Assembly: GCF_900113065.1 (NCBI RefSeq) | Contig: NZ_FOOA01000011.1 | Coordinates: 62,001 to 126,000 of the forward strand | Direction: 5' to 3' | Origin: Aureimonas phyllosphaerae | Lineage (GTDB): Bacteria; Pseudomonadota; Alphaproteobacteria; Rhizobiales; Rhizobiaceae | Length of the DNA: 64,000 nt | In this document: in pieces, positions 1 through 8,076 of the stretch | Layout: each line of letters begins with the position of its first letter | Numbering within the stretch: position 1 is the stretch's first letter | Made by a program: the position numbers and the translations under genes | Notes under the pieces: model-generated | The model's input: only the letters and a program-made list of their open reading frames with translations | Told to the model about the DNA's origin: nothing | Database searches by the model: none

Positions 1-370
1 CCTCCTGTTCTGGATGTTCCCCGAGCGCCTGATCGGCCTCTACCTCGACTTGGGCCAGCCGGACGCGGCGCGCGTGCTGACGACCGCGATCCCGCTCCTC
101 TTCGTCGCCGCCGCGTTCCAGCTCATCGACGCCATGCAGGTCACGGCAAGCGGCGTGCTGCGCGGCCTGAAGGATACGCGCACGCCGATGCTGATCGCCG
201 TCGGCAGCTACTGGGCGGTGGGCATGCCGATCGCCTACACCCTCGCCTTCCCGCTGGGATGGCAAGGGATCGGCGTCTGGTGGGGCCTCGCCGCGGGTCT
301 GGCGGTCGCTGCCTTCTCGATGACCGCCCGCTATCTCCAGCGCGAGCGGAGCGGCCAGGTCACGGCCTGA
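1..370 (+). CDS. MATE-family multidrug/toxin efflux transporter, C-terminal part
   Basis: Open at the left edge of the window; the frame starts at base 2 and about 122 residues are visible up to the TGA at 368-370. The visible part carries hydrophobic segments and a MATE-like loop reading [15 protein letters not shown], typical of the cytoplasmic loop late in the second half of NorM/DinF-type exporters, then two more membrane segments and a short basic tail. These proteins expel cationic drugs or metabolites in exchange for Na+ or H+. The last 11 bases overlap the end of the convergent fuconate dehydratase gene. The substrate cannot be told from this fragment. Confidence 0.8.
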   Translation, partial: LLFWMFPERLIGLYLDLGQPDAARVLTTAIPLLFVAAAFQLIDAMQVTASGVLRGLKDTRTPMLIAVGSYWAVGMPIAYTLAFPLGWQGIGVWWGLAAGLAVAAFSMTARYLQRERSGQVTA

Positions 371-1658
371 TCGCGCTGGCCTCGCCGCGATAGATGTGAG
401 CCTCGATCGAGGCGCGCTTCATCTCGATCGAGAAGCCCGGCGCCTGCGGCGGCATGTAGCGACCGCCGCGCACGTCGCAGGGCTCGACGAAATGCTCGTG
501 GAGGTGATCGACATACTCGGCCACGCGTCCCTCCATCGTGCCGGAGACGACGAGGTAGTCGATCATCGACAGATGCTGCACATACTCGCAGAGGCCGACG
601 CCGCCGGCATGCGGACAGACGGGCTTCCCGTACTTGGCCGCCATCAGCATGATCGCGAGGTTCTCGTTCAGCCCGCCAACCCGCGCGGCATCGATCTGCA
701 CTACGTCGATCGCGTCGGCCTGCAGGAACTGCTTGAACATGATCCGGTTCTGGCACATTTCGCCGGTCGCGACCTTGATCGGCGCGACGCCGGCCCTGAT
801 CTCGCCGTGGCCGAGAACGTCGTCCGGCGACGTCGGCTCCTCGATGAACCAGGGGCGGAACTCGGCGAGATTCCTCACCCAGTCGATCGCTTCGCCGACC
901 TCCCAGACCTGATTGGCATCGATCATCAGGGTGCGGTCCGGCCCGATCTCCTCGCGCACGATCCGGCAGCGACGGATGTCGTCCTCGAGGTCGCGGCCGA
1001 CCTTCAGCTTGAAGTGCGTCCAGCCCTCCGCCATCCCCTCGCGGCAGAGCCGTCGCATCTTCTCGTCGTCATAGCCGAGCCAGCCGGCCGAGGTCGTGTA
1101 GGTCGGGTAGCCCTTCTGCGAAAGGATCGCGATCCGCTCGGCCTTGCCCTCTTCGGCGCGCTGAAGAATCGCGTGCGCTTCGTCGCGGGTCAACGCGTTC
1201 GACAGGTAGCGGAAATCGATGAGATCGAGGACCTGATCCGGCGTCATGTCGGCGATCAACCGCCAGACCGGCTTGCCTTCGCGCTTGGCCCACAGATCCC
1301 AGACGGCGTTGACCACGGCGCCGATCGCCATGTGCATCACGCCCTTGTCGGGACCGAGCCAGCGCAGCTGGCTGTCGCCCGTGATCCGGCGCCAGAAGCC
1401 GCCCATATCGGCGGCGACATCGCCGATCGACACCCCGACAACGCGCTCGGCGGCGGCGCGAATGGCGGATGTGACGAGATCGTTGCCGCGCCCGATCGTG
1501 AACGCGAGGCCATGCCCTTCGAGATCGCCGTCGGTGCGCAGGACCACGTAGGCCGCTGAGTAGTCCGGGTCCGGGTTCATGGCGTCGGACCCGTCGAGCT
1601 TCATCGACGTGGCGAAGCGAATGTCGAATGTCTCGAAGCTCGTAATTGTGGTGGACAT
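360..1658 (-). CDS. fucD: L-fuconate dehydratase (enolase superfamily)
   Basis: 432 residues. It removes water from L-fuconate to give 2-keto-3-deoxy-L-fuconate in the oxidative L-fucose pathway. The enolase-superfamily residues sit at the expected places: KLKV at 217-220 (base Lys), metal ligands Asp247 (IDAN), Glu274 (IEEP) and Glu300 (ATGE), and the catalytic His350 (CPHAGG). The N-terminal stretch [20 protein letters not shown] matches known L-fuconate dehydratases closely. I chose the ATG at 1658 because the longer reading would start inside the palindrome at 1674-1685 and adds 13 residues without family resemblance. It is divergent from the IclR regulator across only 51 bp and is probably controlled by it. 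Confidence 0.93.
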   Translation of the reverse strand: MSTTITSFETFDIRFATSMKLDGSDAMNPDPDYSAAYVVLRTDGDLEGHGLAFTIGRGNDLVTSAIRAAAERVVGVSIGDVAADMGGFWRRITGDSQLRWLGPDKGVMHMAIGAVVNAVWDLWAKREGKPVWRLIADMTPDQVLDLIDFRYLSNALTRDEAHAILQRAEEGKAERIAILSQKGYPTYTTSAGWLGYDDEKMRRLCREGMAEGWTHFKLKVGRDLEDDIRRCRIVREEIGPDRTLMIDANQVWEVGEAIDWVRNLAEFRPWFIEEPTSPDDVLGHGEIRAGVAPIKVATGEMCQNRIMFKQFLQADAIDVVQIDAARVGGLNENLAIMLMAAKYGKPVCPHAGGVGLCEYVQHLSMIDYLVVSGTMEGRVAEYVDHLHEHFVEPCDVRGGRYMPPQAPGFSIEMKRASIEAHIYRGEASAIRP

Positions 1659-1673
1659 GCCCGATGATCCCTG

Positions 1674-1685
1674 TTCATATATGAA
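1674..1685. promoter_or_regulatory. Palindromic operator between fucD and the IclR gene
   Basis: Perfect 12-bp palindrome TTCATATATGAA in the centre of the 51-bp divergent spacer. Its position and symmetry suit a dimeric regulator that controls both fucD and its own gene; the adjacent IclR-family protein is the obvious candidate. The match of this sequence to that protein is inferred from position only. Confidence 0.55.
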
Positions 1686-1709
1686 AACTGAAATCACCAG
1701 CGGAACTGC

Positions 1710-2564
1710 ATGTCAATCGCGCGCAACGATGCCTCGGCCGAAGATGCCGCCCGCTACAGCGCCCCGGCGCTGGAGAAGGGGCTGGACATCCTCGAGCATC
1801 TATCGTCGACGCGCGCAGCCCTGAACCTCGGCGAACTTGCCGATGCCCTGGGGCGCACGCGAAGCGAGATTTTCCGGATGGTGGCGGTGCTGGAAGCACG
1901 CGGCTATCTCGACCGCGAGGGGACCGACCGGTTCGTCGTCGCGGACAAGCTGTTCCGCCTCGGACTGAATCGTCCGCTCCACAGGTCCCTTACCGAAGCC
2001 GCCCTCCCCGTCATGCGGGACTTCGCCGAGACCAGCGGCTATTCCTGCCATCTCGCCGTGCCAAGCGGTACGCAGATGGTGGTGATCGCCCGCGTGGAGA
2101 GCGTTTCGCACATCGGCTTCTCCGTGCGCATCGGCTACCGACAGCCGCTCGTGCGCACCGGCTCCGGCCACTGCCTCCTCGCGTTCATGAGCGAGCGGCG
2201 CCGCGAGCGGACGCTTCAGGCCATCGCGGCCGAGGATCCCGATTTCGACTTCGTGGCGCTCGGCGCTCGCCTCGAAGCGTTCCGCGAGGCAGGGCGCGTC
2301 GTCCGTGCCTCCGGCATCACCGAAGGCGTCACCGATGTCTCGCTGCCGATCTTCGACCCCGACGACACGGGCGCGGTTGCCGCGCTCACCTGCCCGCACC
2401 TTCGCATCCTGAGCGATCCGGTGGAGCCCGAAACCCTCGGCCACGAGGTGGCGAAGGCTGCCGATCGTATCACCGCGGCGCTCGCCGCCCCCGTAGCTGC
2501 GCCGTTCGAGGACGCGGTCGCGGTAGCAGTAGGGAGCGGGACCAACAAAGGAGACCGCATTTGA
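1710..2564 (+). CDS. IclR-family transcriptional regulator of the fucose-type locus
   Basis: 284 residues. The N-terminal winged helix-turn-helix spans about residues 18-70 ([14 protein letters not shown], then [20 protein letters not shown]), followed by the IclR effector domain (about 85-255) with the usual GYSCHLAV and [10 protein letters not shown] segments. Such proteins bind a small metabolite and repress or activate a neighbouring operon. It is divergent from fucD, and its stop overlaps the start of the next dehydrogenase by 4 bp (TTGA), so it is co-transcribed with that gene and fucU. The effector is probably a fucose-pathway intermediate; this is inferred from the neighbours only. 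Confidence 0.88.
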   Translation: MSIARNDASAEDAARYSAPALEKGLDILEHLSSTRAALNLGELADALGRTRSEIFRMVAVLEARGYLDREGTDRFVVADKLFRLGLNRPLHRSLTEAALPVMRDFAETSGYSCHLAVPSGTQMVVIARVESVSHIGFSVRIGYRQPLVRTGSGHCLLAFMSERRRERTLQAIAAEDPDFDFVALGARLEAFREAGRVVRASGITEGVTDVSLPIFDPDDTGAVAALTCPHLRILSDPVEPETLGHEVAKAADRITAALAAPVAAPFEDAVAVAVGSGTNKGDRI

Positions 2565-3304
2565 CCCAACGTCTTGCCGGACAGCGTGCAGTGGTGACGG
2601 CCGCCGCGCAGGGCATCGGCCGCGCGACGGCACTCGCCTTCGCGCGCGAAGGTGCCGAGGTCATCGCGTCCGACATCAACGAAGAGCGCTTGGCCGACCT
2701 TGCCTCCGAACCCGGCATCACGACGCGCCGCCTCGACGTGCGCGACGCGGCGGCCGTCAGCGCCTTTGCGGGAGAAGTCGGGCGTGCCGACATTCTTTTC
2801 AACTGCGCGGGCTTCGTCCACGCGGGCACCATCCTCGACTGCACCGACGAGGAGTTCGATTTTGCCTTCGATCTCAACGTACGCTCGATGTTCCGGATGG
2901 TCCGCGCCTTTCTGCCGGCGATGATCGACGGCGGCGGTGGATCGATCGTCAACATCGCGTCGGTCGCCTCGTCCGTGATCGCCGCGCCCAACCGCTTCGT
3001 CTACGGCGCGTCCAAGGCGGCGGTGATCGGCCTCACCAAGTCCGTCGCGGCCGATTTCGTGGCCAAGGGCGTGCGCGCCAACGCGATCTGCCCGGGCACG
3101 GTGGAAAGTCCGTCGCTGGAGGATCGCATGCGGGCCACCGGCGACCTCGAGGCGGCGCGCGTCGCCTTCGCGGCCCGCCAGCCGATGGGCCGTCTCGGGC
3201 GTCCCGAAGAAATCGCAGCCCTTGCCGTCTATCTCGCCTCGCACGAATCGGATTTCGTGACGGGCCAGGCGATTTCGATCGACGGCGGCTGGACCAACAT
3301 CTGA
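2561..3304 (+). CDS. SDR-family dehydrogenase, probable 2-keto-3-deoxy-L-fuconate dehydrogenase
   Basis: 247 residues, classical short-chain dehydrogenase. NAD(P) motif AAAQGIG at 14-20, NCAG at 81-84, active-site Ser near 134-138 and YGASK with Tyr148 and Lys152, and the family C-terminus SIDGGWTNI. The start is a TTG at 2561 overlapping the IclR stop; a strong AAAGGAGA (2547-2554) six bases upstream decides it. Next to fuconate dehydratase this fits the NAD-dependent step that oxidises 2-keto-3-deoxy-L-fuconate to the 2,4-diketo acid. The family assignment is firm; the substrate follows from context and general similarity. Confidence 0.82.
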   Translation: MTQRLAGQRAVVTAAAQGIGRATALAFAREGAEVIASDINEERLADLASEPGITTRRLDVRDAAAVSAFAGEVGRADILFNCAGFVHAGTILDCTDEEFDFAFDLNVRSMFRMVRAFLPAMIDGGGGSIVNIASVASSVIAAPNRFVYGASKAAVIGLTKSVAADFVAKGVRANAICPGTVESPSLEDRMRATGDLEAARVAFAARQPMGRLGRPEEIAALAVYLASHESDFVTGQAISIDGGWTNI

Positions 3305-3315
3305 GCGGGGACGTC

Positions 3316-3738
3316 ATGCTGCGCAACATCCATCCGATGCTGGGGCCCGACCTCCTGCATGCCCTGCGCTCGCTCGGACACGGCGACGAACTGGTCATCT
3401 CCGACGCGAACTTCCCCTCGCATTCGCTCGGGCCCCGCGTCGTGCGTCTCGACGGGATCGACGCCGTCGCCGCCGCGGACGCGATCCTCGCCCACCTGCC
3501 GCTCGACACGTTCGTCGAAGCCGCCGCGTTCCGCATGGAGGTCGTCGGCGATCCCGACGCTGTCACGCCGATTGCCGAAGAATTCGCCGAGGTCGTCCGC
3601 CGGCGCGCGGGCGACTTCCCGATCCGCTCGCTGGAACGCTTCGCGTTCTACGAGCGCGCCAGAACGGCATCCCTGATCGTCGCCACGGGTGAGACCCGCC
3701 ATTACGGCAACCTCATCCTGAAGACGGGGGTGCTCTGA
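3316..3738 (+). CDS. fucU: RbsD/FucU-family L-fucose mutarotase
   Basis: 140 residues, the normal length. It interconverts alpha and beta anomers of L-fucose or a similar sugar after uptake. The key family features are present: GHGDELVISDANFP with His22 and Asp30, the FAFYERA segment, and the C-terminal HYGNLILKTG with Tyr130 and Asn132. It lies 11 bp after the dehydrogenase and before the ABC transporter genes, consistent with feeding imported sugar into the oxidative pathway. Compare the FucU-like protein at 41292-41738, which lacks the YGN motif. Confidence 0.88.
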   Translation: MLRNIHPMLGPDLLHALRSLGHGDELVISDANFPSHSLGPRVVRLDGIDAVAAADAILAHLPLDTFVEAAAFRMEVVGDPDAVTPIAEEFAEVVRRRAGDFPIRSLERFAFYERARTASLIVATGETRHYGNLILKTGVL

Positions 3739-3802
3739 ACCGCCGTATTCCAGCGACTTCGAGCTGCGAGGCCCTTGCCAACCAGTTCCACCGCCGATAC
3801 GG

Positions 3803-3821
3803 TATGATTATGCCAATCATA
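3803..3821. promoter_or_regulatory. Palindromic operator candidate upstream of the fucose-type ABC transporter
   Basis: Inverted repeat TATGATT-ATGCC-AATCATA: perfect 7-bp arms around a 5-bp centre, in the 125-bp gap between fucU and the binding-protein gene, 42 bp before that gene's start codon. The symmetry fits a dimeric repressor. The sequence differs from the palindrome at 1674-1685, so either the IclR protein tolerates both or another regulator acts here. It suggests that the transporter has its own promoter. Confidence 0.5.
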
Positions 3822-3863
3822 AGAAGAACCGGAATAAACGGTCCATTTTTGGGAGGAACCCAG

Positions 3864-4844
3864 ATGTCTCTGAAGCTTACCCGCCGGCTCGCACTCGCCG
3901 GTATCGCCGCAGCCACTCTCGCCCTCGGCCTGCCGAGCGGACCGGCGCTGGCGCAGCAGCCGACCATTCCGATCATCGTCAAGGACACGACGTCCTTCTA
4001 CTGGCAGATCGTTCTAGCCGGCGCCCGCAAGGCGGGCCAGGATCTCGGCGTCAACGTGCCCGAGCTCGGCGCGCAAGCCGAGACCGACATCAACGGCCAG
4101 ATTTCGATCCTCGAGAACGCCGTCGCCGGCAACCCGGCCGCCATCGTGATCGCGCCGACCGAGCGCACTGCCCTCGGCCCCCCGATCACCGAAGCCGCCA
4201 AGTCGGTTCCGATCATCGGCATCGACTCCTCGGCCGAATCCACCGCCTTCACCTCGTTCCTCACCACCGACAACGTCCAGGGCGGCCGCATCGCTGCCGA
4301 CGGTCTGGCCGCTGCGATCAAGGCGAAGACGGGCAAGGAAGAGGGTGAAGTCGCCCTCATCACCAACGCGCCGAACGCCGGCTCGCTGGAAGAGCGCAAG
4401 AAGGGCTTCATCGAACAGCTCGCCAAGCACCCCGGCCTGAAGCTCGTGGCCGATCGCTACGCCGACGGCCAGGCCGCGACCGGCCTGAACATCACGACCG
4501 ACCTTCTGACCGCCAACCCGAACCTCGTCGGCATCTTCGCCTCCAACCTGATCATGGCGCAGGGCGCCGGTCAGGCGGTCGCCGAGAACGGCGTGAAGGA
4601 CAAGGTCGCGCTGATCGGCTTCGATAGCGACGACCGTCTCGTCGGCTTCCTGAAGGACGGCGTGATCTCCGGTCTCGTGGTCCAGGATCCGTACCGGATG
4701 GGCTACGACGGCATCAAGACGGCGCTCGCCGCCTCCAAGAAGGAGACGGTCGAGAAGAACGTTGACACCGGCGCCAACCTCGTCACCACCGAGAACATGA
4801 ACGAGCCGCGCTCGCAGGAGCTGCTCAACCCGAAGGTCAAGTAA
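3864..4844 (+). CDS. Sugar ABC transporter substrate-binding protein (RbsB/CUT2 type)
   Basis: 326 residues; periplasmic. A Sec signal peptide (MSLKLTRRLALAGIAAATL, cleavage after ALA-Q near residue 29) is followed by a type-1 periplasmic-binding fold: IPIIVKDTTSFYWQIV, then GNPAAIVIAPTE, PIIGIDS and a late LIGFDSDDRLVGFL. The start at 3864 follows GGGAGGAA (3851-3858). The gene heads a transporter operon with the ATPase and permease downstream. From its neighbours it probably binds L-fucose or a related pyranose; the sequence does not show the sugar directly. Confidence 0.9.
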   Translation: MSLKLTRRLALAGIAAATLALGLPSGPALAQQPTIPIIVKDTTSFYWQIVLAGARKAGQDLGVNVPELGAQAETDINGQISILENAVAGNPAAIVIAPTERTALGPPITEAAKSVPIIGIDSSAESTAFTSFLTTDNVQGGRIAADGLAAAIKAKTGKEEGEVALITNAPNAGSLEERKKGFIEQLAKHPGLKLVADRYADGQAATGLNITTDLLTANPNLVGIFASNLIMAQGAGQAVAENGVKDKVALIGFDSDDRLVGFLKDGVISGLVVQDPYRMGYDGIKTALAASKKETVEKNVDTGANLVTTENMNEPRSQELLNPKVK

Positions 4845-4856
4845 CGACCATCGGTC

Positions 4857-4880
4857 GGCGGGCGGCTCCGGTCGCCCGCC
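4857..4880 (+). promoter_or_regulatory. Intercistronic hairpin between the binding-protein and ATPase genes
   Basis: Ten-base-pair stem (GGCGGGCGGC with GTCGCCCGCC, one G-U pair) closed by a TCCG tetraloop, starting 12 bp after the binding-protein stop. It has no U tract, so it is more likely an mRNA 3'-end stabiliser or partial terminator than a full stop. Similar hairpins lie at 36196-36230 and 45844-45875. Confidence 0.6.
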
Positions 4881-4954
4881 TCGCCTGATGCAGGCTCGCG
4901 CCCGTCGTCTGCCCCGCGGACGGCGCGCTTCGACGCAGCGCTTCGGAGGGTGAC

Positions 4955-6502
4955 ATGTCCCCCACGCATCACGATCCCCTACCCGTCGATCTTCATCCCA
5001 CGTCGGACCCGCTTCCGGCCGCGGGCACGACGATCCTTGAACTGCGCCAGCTCGCCAAGAGCTACGGCCCGGTGCTTGCGCTGAAGCCCGCCTCGCTCGC
5101 CTTCAAGGCCGGCGAAGTGCACGCGATCGTCGGCGAGAACGGCGCAGGCAAGTCGACGCTGATCAAGCTCCTCACCGGCGTGATCCGTCGCACCAGCGGC
5201 GAGGTCCTGTGGCAGGGCAAGCCGGTCGATCTCGCGACCCCGCAGGAAGCGATCGATCACGGCATCAACGCCGTGCACCAGGAAGTGGTGCTGTGCCGGC
5301 ACCTGTCGGTCGCCGCCAACATCTTCCTCGGCGACGAGAGCGTTCGCTTCGGCCTCCTTCAGAAGCGCAAGATGAACGAGGCCGCGCAGGCGATCCTCGA
5401 CGATCTCGGCTTCCATCTGCCGGCCGAGGCCGAGCTCGGCTCGCTCACGATCGGCCAGCAGCAGCTGGTCGCCACAGCCCGCGCCTCGCTGCGCGGGACG
5501 CGCTTCCTGATCTTCGATGAGCCGACCGCCTACCTGACGCGTCAGGAGGCCGCCCAGCTCTTCACGCTGATCCGCCGCCTCAAGTCCGAAGGCGTGACGA
5601 TCGTCTACATCAGCCATCGCATGGAGGAGATCTTCGAGCTCGCCGACCGCGTGTCGGTCTTGCGCGACGGCACCCATGTCGGCACCCGGCTGATCGGCGA
5701 GACCAACGACGCCGAACTCGTCGCGATGATGATCAACCGCTCGCTGGATCAGATCTATCACAAGGACGACGTGCCGATCGGCGCCCCGCTGATCGAGGCG
5801 CGCAACCTCTCAGGCGCCGGCTTCTCCGACGTTTCGCTCACCGTTCGGGCGGGCGAGATCGTCGGGCTCTACGGCCTGATCGGCGCGGGTCGCAGCGAGT
5901 TCGCGCTCAGCCTCTTCGGGCGCAATCCGAAGACCGACGGGCAGATCCTCTGGAAGGGGCAGCCGGTCGACATTGCGACCGAGCGCAAGGCGATCGATCT
6001 CGGCATCGCGCTCGCGCCCGAAAGCCGCCGCGACCAGGGTCTCGCCCTCAATCTCCCGATCGGGCTGAACCTCAACCTTCCGATCTACGACCGGCTGACG
6101 AAGGGGATCACGATCTCCTCGCGGATGGAGGCCGAGCACGCCGACCGGCAGATCAAGAACCTGTCGATCAAGACCCCCAGCCGCCGGTCGCTGGCGTCGT
6201 CCATGTCGGGCGGCAACCAGCAGAAGATCGTCATCGGCAAGTGGCTCAACCACGGGGCCGAAGTCTTCATCTTCGACGAGCCGACGGTCGGCGTCGACGT
6301 GGGCACCAAAGCCGAGATCTACCGGCTCTTCGGCCAGCTCCTGAAGAACGGCGCCGGCATCCTCCTCATCTCGTCGTATCTGCCGGAAGTCTACGAACTG
6401 GCCGACACGCTGCACGTGTTCCGTGGCGGCCGCCTCGTCGGCTCGCACGGCTTCCACCAGTCCACGCACGAGGACATTCTCACCCAGGCGATCGGCGTCT
6501 GA
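4955..6502 (+). CDS. Sugar ABC transporter ATP-binding protein, two-domain RbsA type
   Basis: 515 residues with two fused nucleotide-binding halves, as in RbsA/MglA. The first half has Walker A GENGAGKST (60-68), a Q-rich signature LTIGQQQLV and Walker B FLIFDEPTAYL. The second half has the degenerate Walker A GLIGAGRSE typical of this family, signature MSGGNQQKI and Walker B VFIFDEPTVGVD. It powers import together with the permease at 6514. GGAGGG seven bases before the ATG supports the start. The first-half signature is atypical (IGQQQ rather than SGGQ), as in several CUT2 ATPases. Confidence 0.93.
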   Translation: MSPTHHDPLPVDLHPTSDPLPAAGTTILELRQLAKSYGPVLALKPASLAFKAGEVHAIVGENGAGKSTLIKLLTGVIRRTSGEVLWQGKPVDLATPQEAIDHGINAVHQEVVLCRHLSVAANIFLGDESVRFGLLQKRKMNEAAQAILDDLGFHLPAEAELGSLTIGQQQLVATARASLRGTRFLIFDEPTAYLTRQEAAQLFTLIRRLKSEGVTIVYISHRMEEIFELADRVSVLRDGTHVGTRLIGETNDAELVAMMINRSLDQIYHKDDVPIGAPLIEARNLSGAGFSDVSLTVRAGEIVGLYGLIGAGRSEFALSLFGRNPKTDGQILWKGQPVDIATERKAIDLGIALAPESRRDQGLALNLPIGLNLNLPIYDRLTKGITISSRMEAEHADRQIKNLSIKTPSRRSLASSMSGGNQQKIVIGKWLNHGAEVFIFDEPTVGVDVGTKAEIYRLFGQLLKNGAGILLISSYLPEVYELADTLHVFRGGRLVGSHGFHQSTHEDILTQAIGV

Positions 6503-6513
6503 ACGAGGCGAAC

Positions 6514-7497
6514 ATGACCATTCAAAGCTCCAACGCCGATGCCGTCGCCGCCCTGAAGAAGCCGCGCCGCAACTTCGGCTTCCTGTTCGCGCTGACCCTT
6601 CTCGGCCTCCTGGTCGCGCTCTGGGTCTTCCTGGCCTTCGCGACGCCGACCTTCGCCACCGCCAACAACATCTCGAACCTTCTGCGTCAGGGCTCGATGA
6701 TCGCGATCCTGGCGATCGGCCAGACCTTCGTCATCATCACCGCCGGCATCGACCTCTCGGTCGGCGCCGTTGTCGGCTTCTCGACGACCGTCATCGCCTA
6801 TCTGCTGCAGGCCGGGTTTCCGGTCTGGCTATCGGTGATCCTGACCCTCGTGATGGGTCTGGCGATCGGCCTATTCCACGGGTTCGGCATCGTGAAGATG
6901 GGCCTGCCGCCCTTCATCATCACGCTGGCGACGCTGACCGCGCTGCGCGGCATCGGCCTCGTCATCACCAACGGCTCGACGATCTCGATCACCGATCCGG
7001 CCTTCAACGAGTTCTCGCGCAACAGCTTCCTCGGCATCCCGAACCTCTTCTGGATGGTGATCGTGGTGGCGGTGCCGGCCTTCGTCTTCCTGCACCGCTC
7101 GCGGTTCGGCCGCTACCTCTTCGCGGTCGGCTCCAACCCGGAAGCCGCACGCCTGTCCGGCGTCAACGTCTCGCGCACCATCTACATGGCCTATTCGCTG
7201 TCGGCGATCTGTGCCGCCTTCGTCGGCGTGCTGCTCGCCACCCGCATCGGCGTCGGCAACGCGACGCAGGCCGAGGGCTGGGAGCTTCAGGCGATCGCGT
7301 CGTCGGTCATCGGCGGCACCAGTCTCTTCGGCGCCGTGGGCTCGATCCACGGCCCGCTGATCGGCGCCTTCATCCTCGCCACGATCAACAACGGCGCCAA
7401 TCTCCTGAACGTCAATTCGTTCTGGCAGCGGATCATCACCGGCGGCCTGATCATCGTCATCGTCTACTTCGATCAGCTTCGCCGACGCCGCAGCTGA
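6514..7497 (+). CDS. Sugar ABC transporter permease (RbsC type)
   Basis: 327 residues, inner membrane, with 8-10 hydrophobic helices. CUT2 permease hallmarks are visible: TFVIITAGIDLSVGAVVGF, the cytoplasmic loop FAVGSNPEAARLSGVN, and GGTSLFGAVGSIHGPLIGA. It starts 11 bp after the ATPase stop with the ATG at 6514. It closes the three-gene transporter operon and is followed 19 bp later by a strong terminator. The protein is a homodimer in the usual CUT2 architecture. Confidence 0.92.
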   Translation: MTIQSSNADAVAALKKPRRNFGFLFALTLLGLLVALWVFLAFATPTFATANNISNLLRQGSMIAILAIGQTFVIITAGIDLSVGAVVGFSTTVIAYLLQAGFPVWLSVILTLVMGLAIGLFHGFGIVKMGLPPFIITLATLTALRGIGLVITNGSTISITDPAFNEFSRNSFLGIPNLFWMVIVVAVPAFVFLHRSRFGRYLFAVGSNPEAARLSGVNVSRTIYMAYSLSAICAAFVGVLLATRIGVGNATQAEGWELQAIASSVIGGTSLFGAVGSIHGPLIGAFILATINNGANLLNVNSFWQRIITGGLIIVIVYFDQLRRRRS

Positions 7498-7516
7498 TGT
7501 GACACGCGGGTGACAG

Positions 7517-7548
7517 GCGGCCGGGAACCTCCGCTGGTTCCCGGCCGC
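7517..7548 (+). terminator. Intrinsic terminator after the fucose-type ABC operon
   Basis: Perfect 13-bp stem GCGGCCGGGAACC / GGTTCCCGGCCGC with a six-base TCCGCT loop, 19 bp after the permease stop and followed by a short T-rich stretch (TTATCTGTT). Confidence 0.8.
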
Positions 7549-7661
7549 TTATCTGTTCGGAAGGAACTTCCGCCCCATACTACGGCTTTGACGAAGGCGG
7601 TGCTCGAAGGCATGCCGCCGCGCCCTCTGCGGTCGCCCCCGGCGACTTCGGTTCGAGTTGA

Positions 7662-8063
7662 GTGAGGTCGGTTTTCGTGGCAGCGACAAGTTCGACACTG
7701 GCGGGCAAGCACGTGCTGGTCGTCGAAGACGAGTTCCTCGTCGCCATCGACATCGAGGCGGAACTGCAGGACAACGGAGCGCGCGTCACCTGTGCGGCGA
7801 CGCTCGCGGTCGCCGAGGCTTGCGCAAAGAACGAGCATTTCGACGCCGCGATTCTCGACGTCAACCTTCATGGCAAGGCGTCCTATCCGGTCGCCGACTA
7901 CCTCAGGCAGGTCGACGTTCCCTTCCTCTTCCATACGGGACAAGGAGAGAAGCGCGTGCTGACCGAGCGCTACCCCGGTGTGGAAGTGTGCAACAAGCCC
8001 TGCGACGGCACCGCGCTCGTCTCGATGCTCGGGCGCGTCCTGCGGACAGCGCGCCACGCCTGA
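7662..8063 (+). CDS. Single-domain response regulator (receiver domain only)
   Basis: 133 residues with one CheY-like receiver domain: acidic pair in VVEDEF, phospho-acceptor Asp in ILDVNLHG, and the switch Lys in CNKPCD. There is no output domain, so it must act by phosphotransfer or protein contact. No histidine kinase lies nearby. The start is uncertain: a GTG at 7662, or a GTG at 7677 that has GAGG at a good distance and removes five residues. It is convergent with the acyl-CoA synthetase gene, 13 bp away. Similar stand-alone receivers in rhizobia often partner with HWE/HisKA_2 kinases encoded elsewhere. Confidence 0.8.
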   Translation: MRSVFVAATSSTLAGKHVLVVEDEFLVAIDIEAELQDNGARVTCAATLAVAEACAKNEHFDAAILDVNLHGKASYPVADYLRQVDVPFLFHTGQGEKRVLTERYPGVEVCNKPCDGTALVSMLGRVLRTARHA

Positions 8064-8076
8064 CTGCGCCTCGGCC

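Noticed and set aside
7563-7590. GGAAC followed 16 bp later by GGCTT, before the receiver-domain gene
   Set aside because: The -10 part does not resemble CGTT, so I do not call an EcfG promoter here.
7640-7670. tRNA-like GGTTCGAGTT
   Set aside because: No acceptor stem, anticodon arm or CCA end can be drawn around it.
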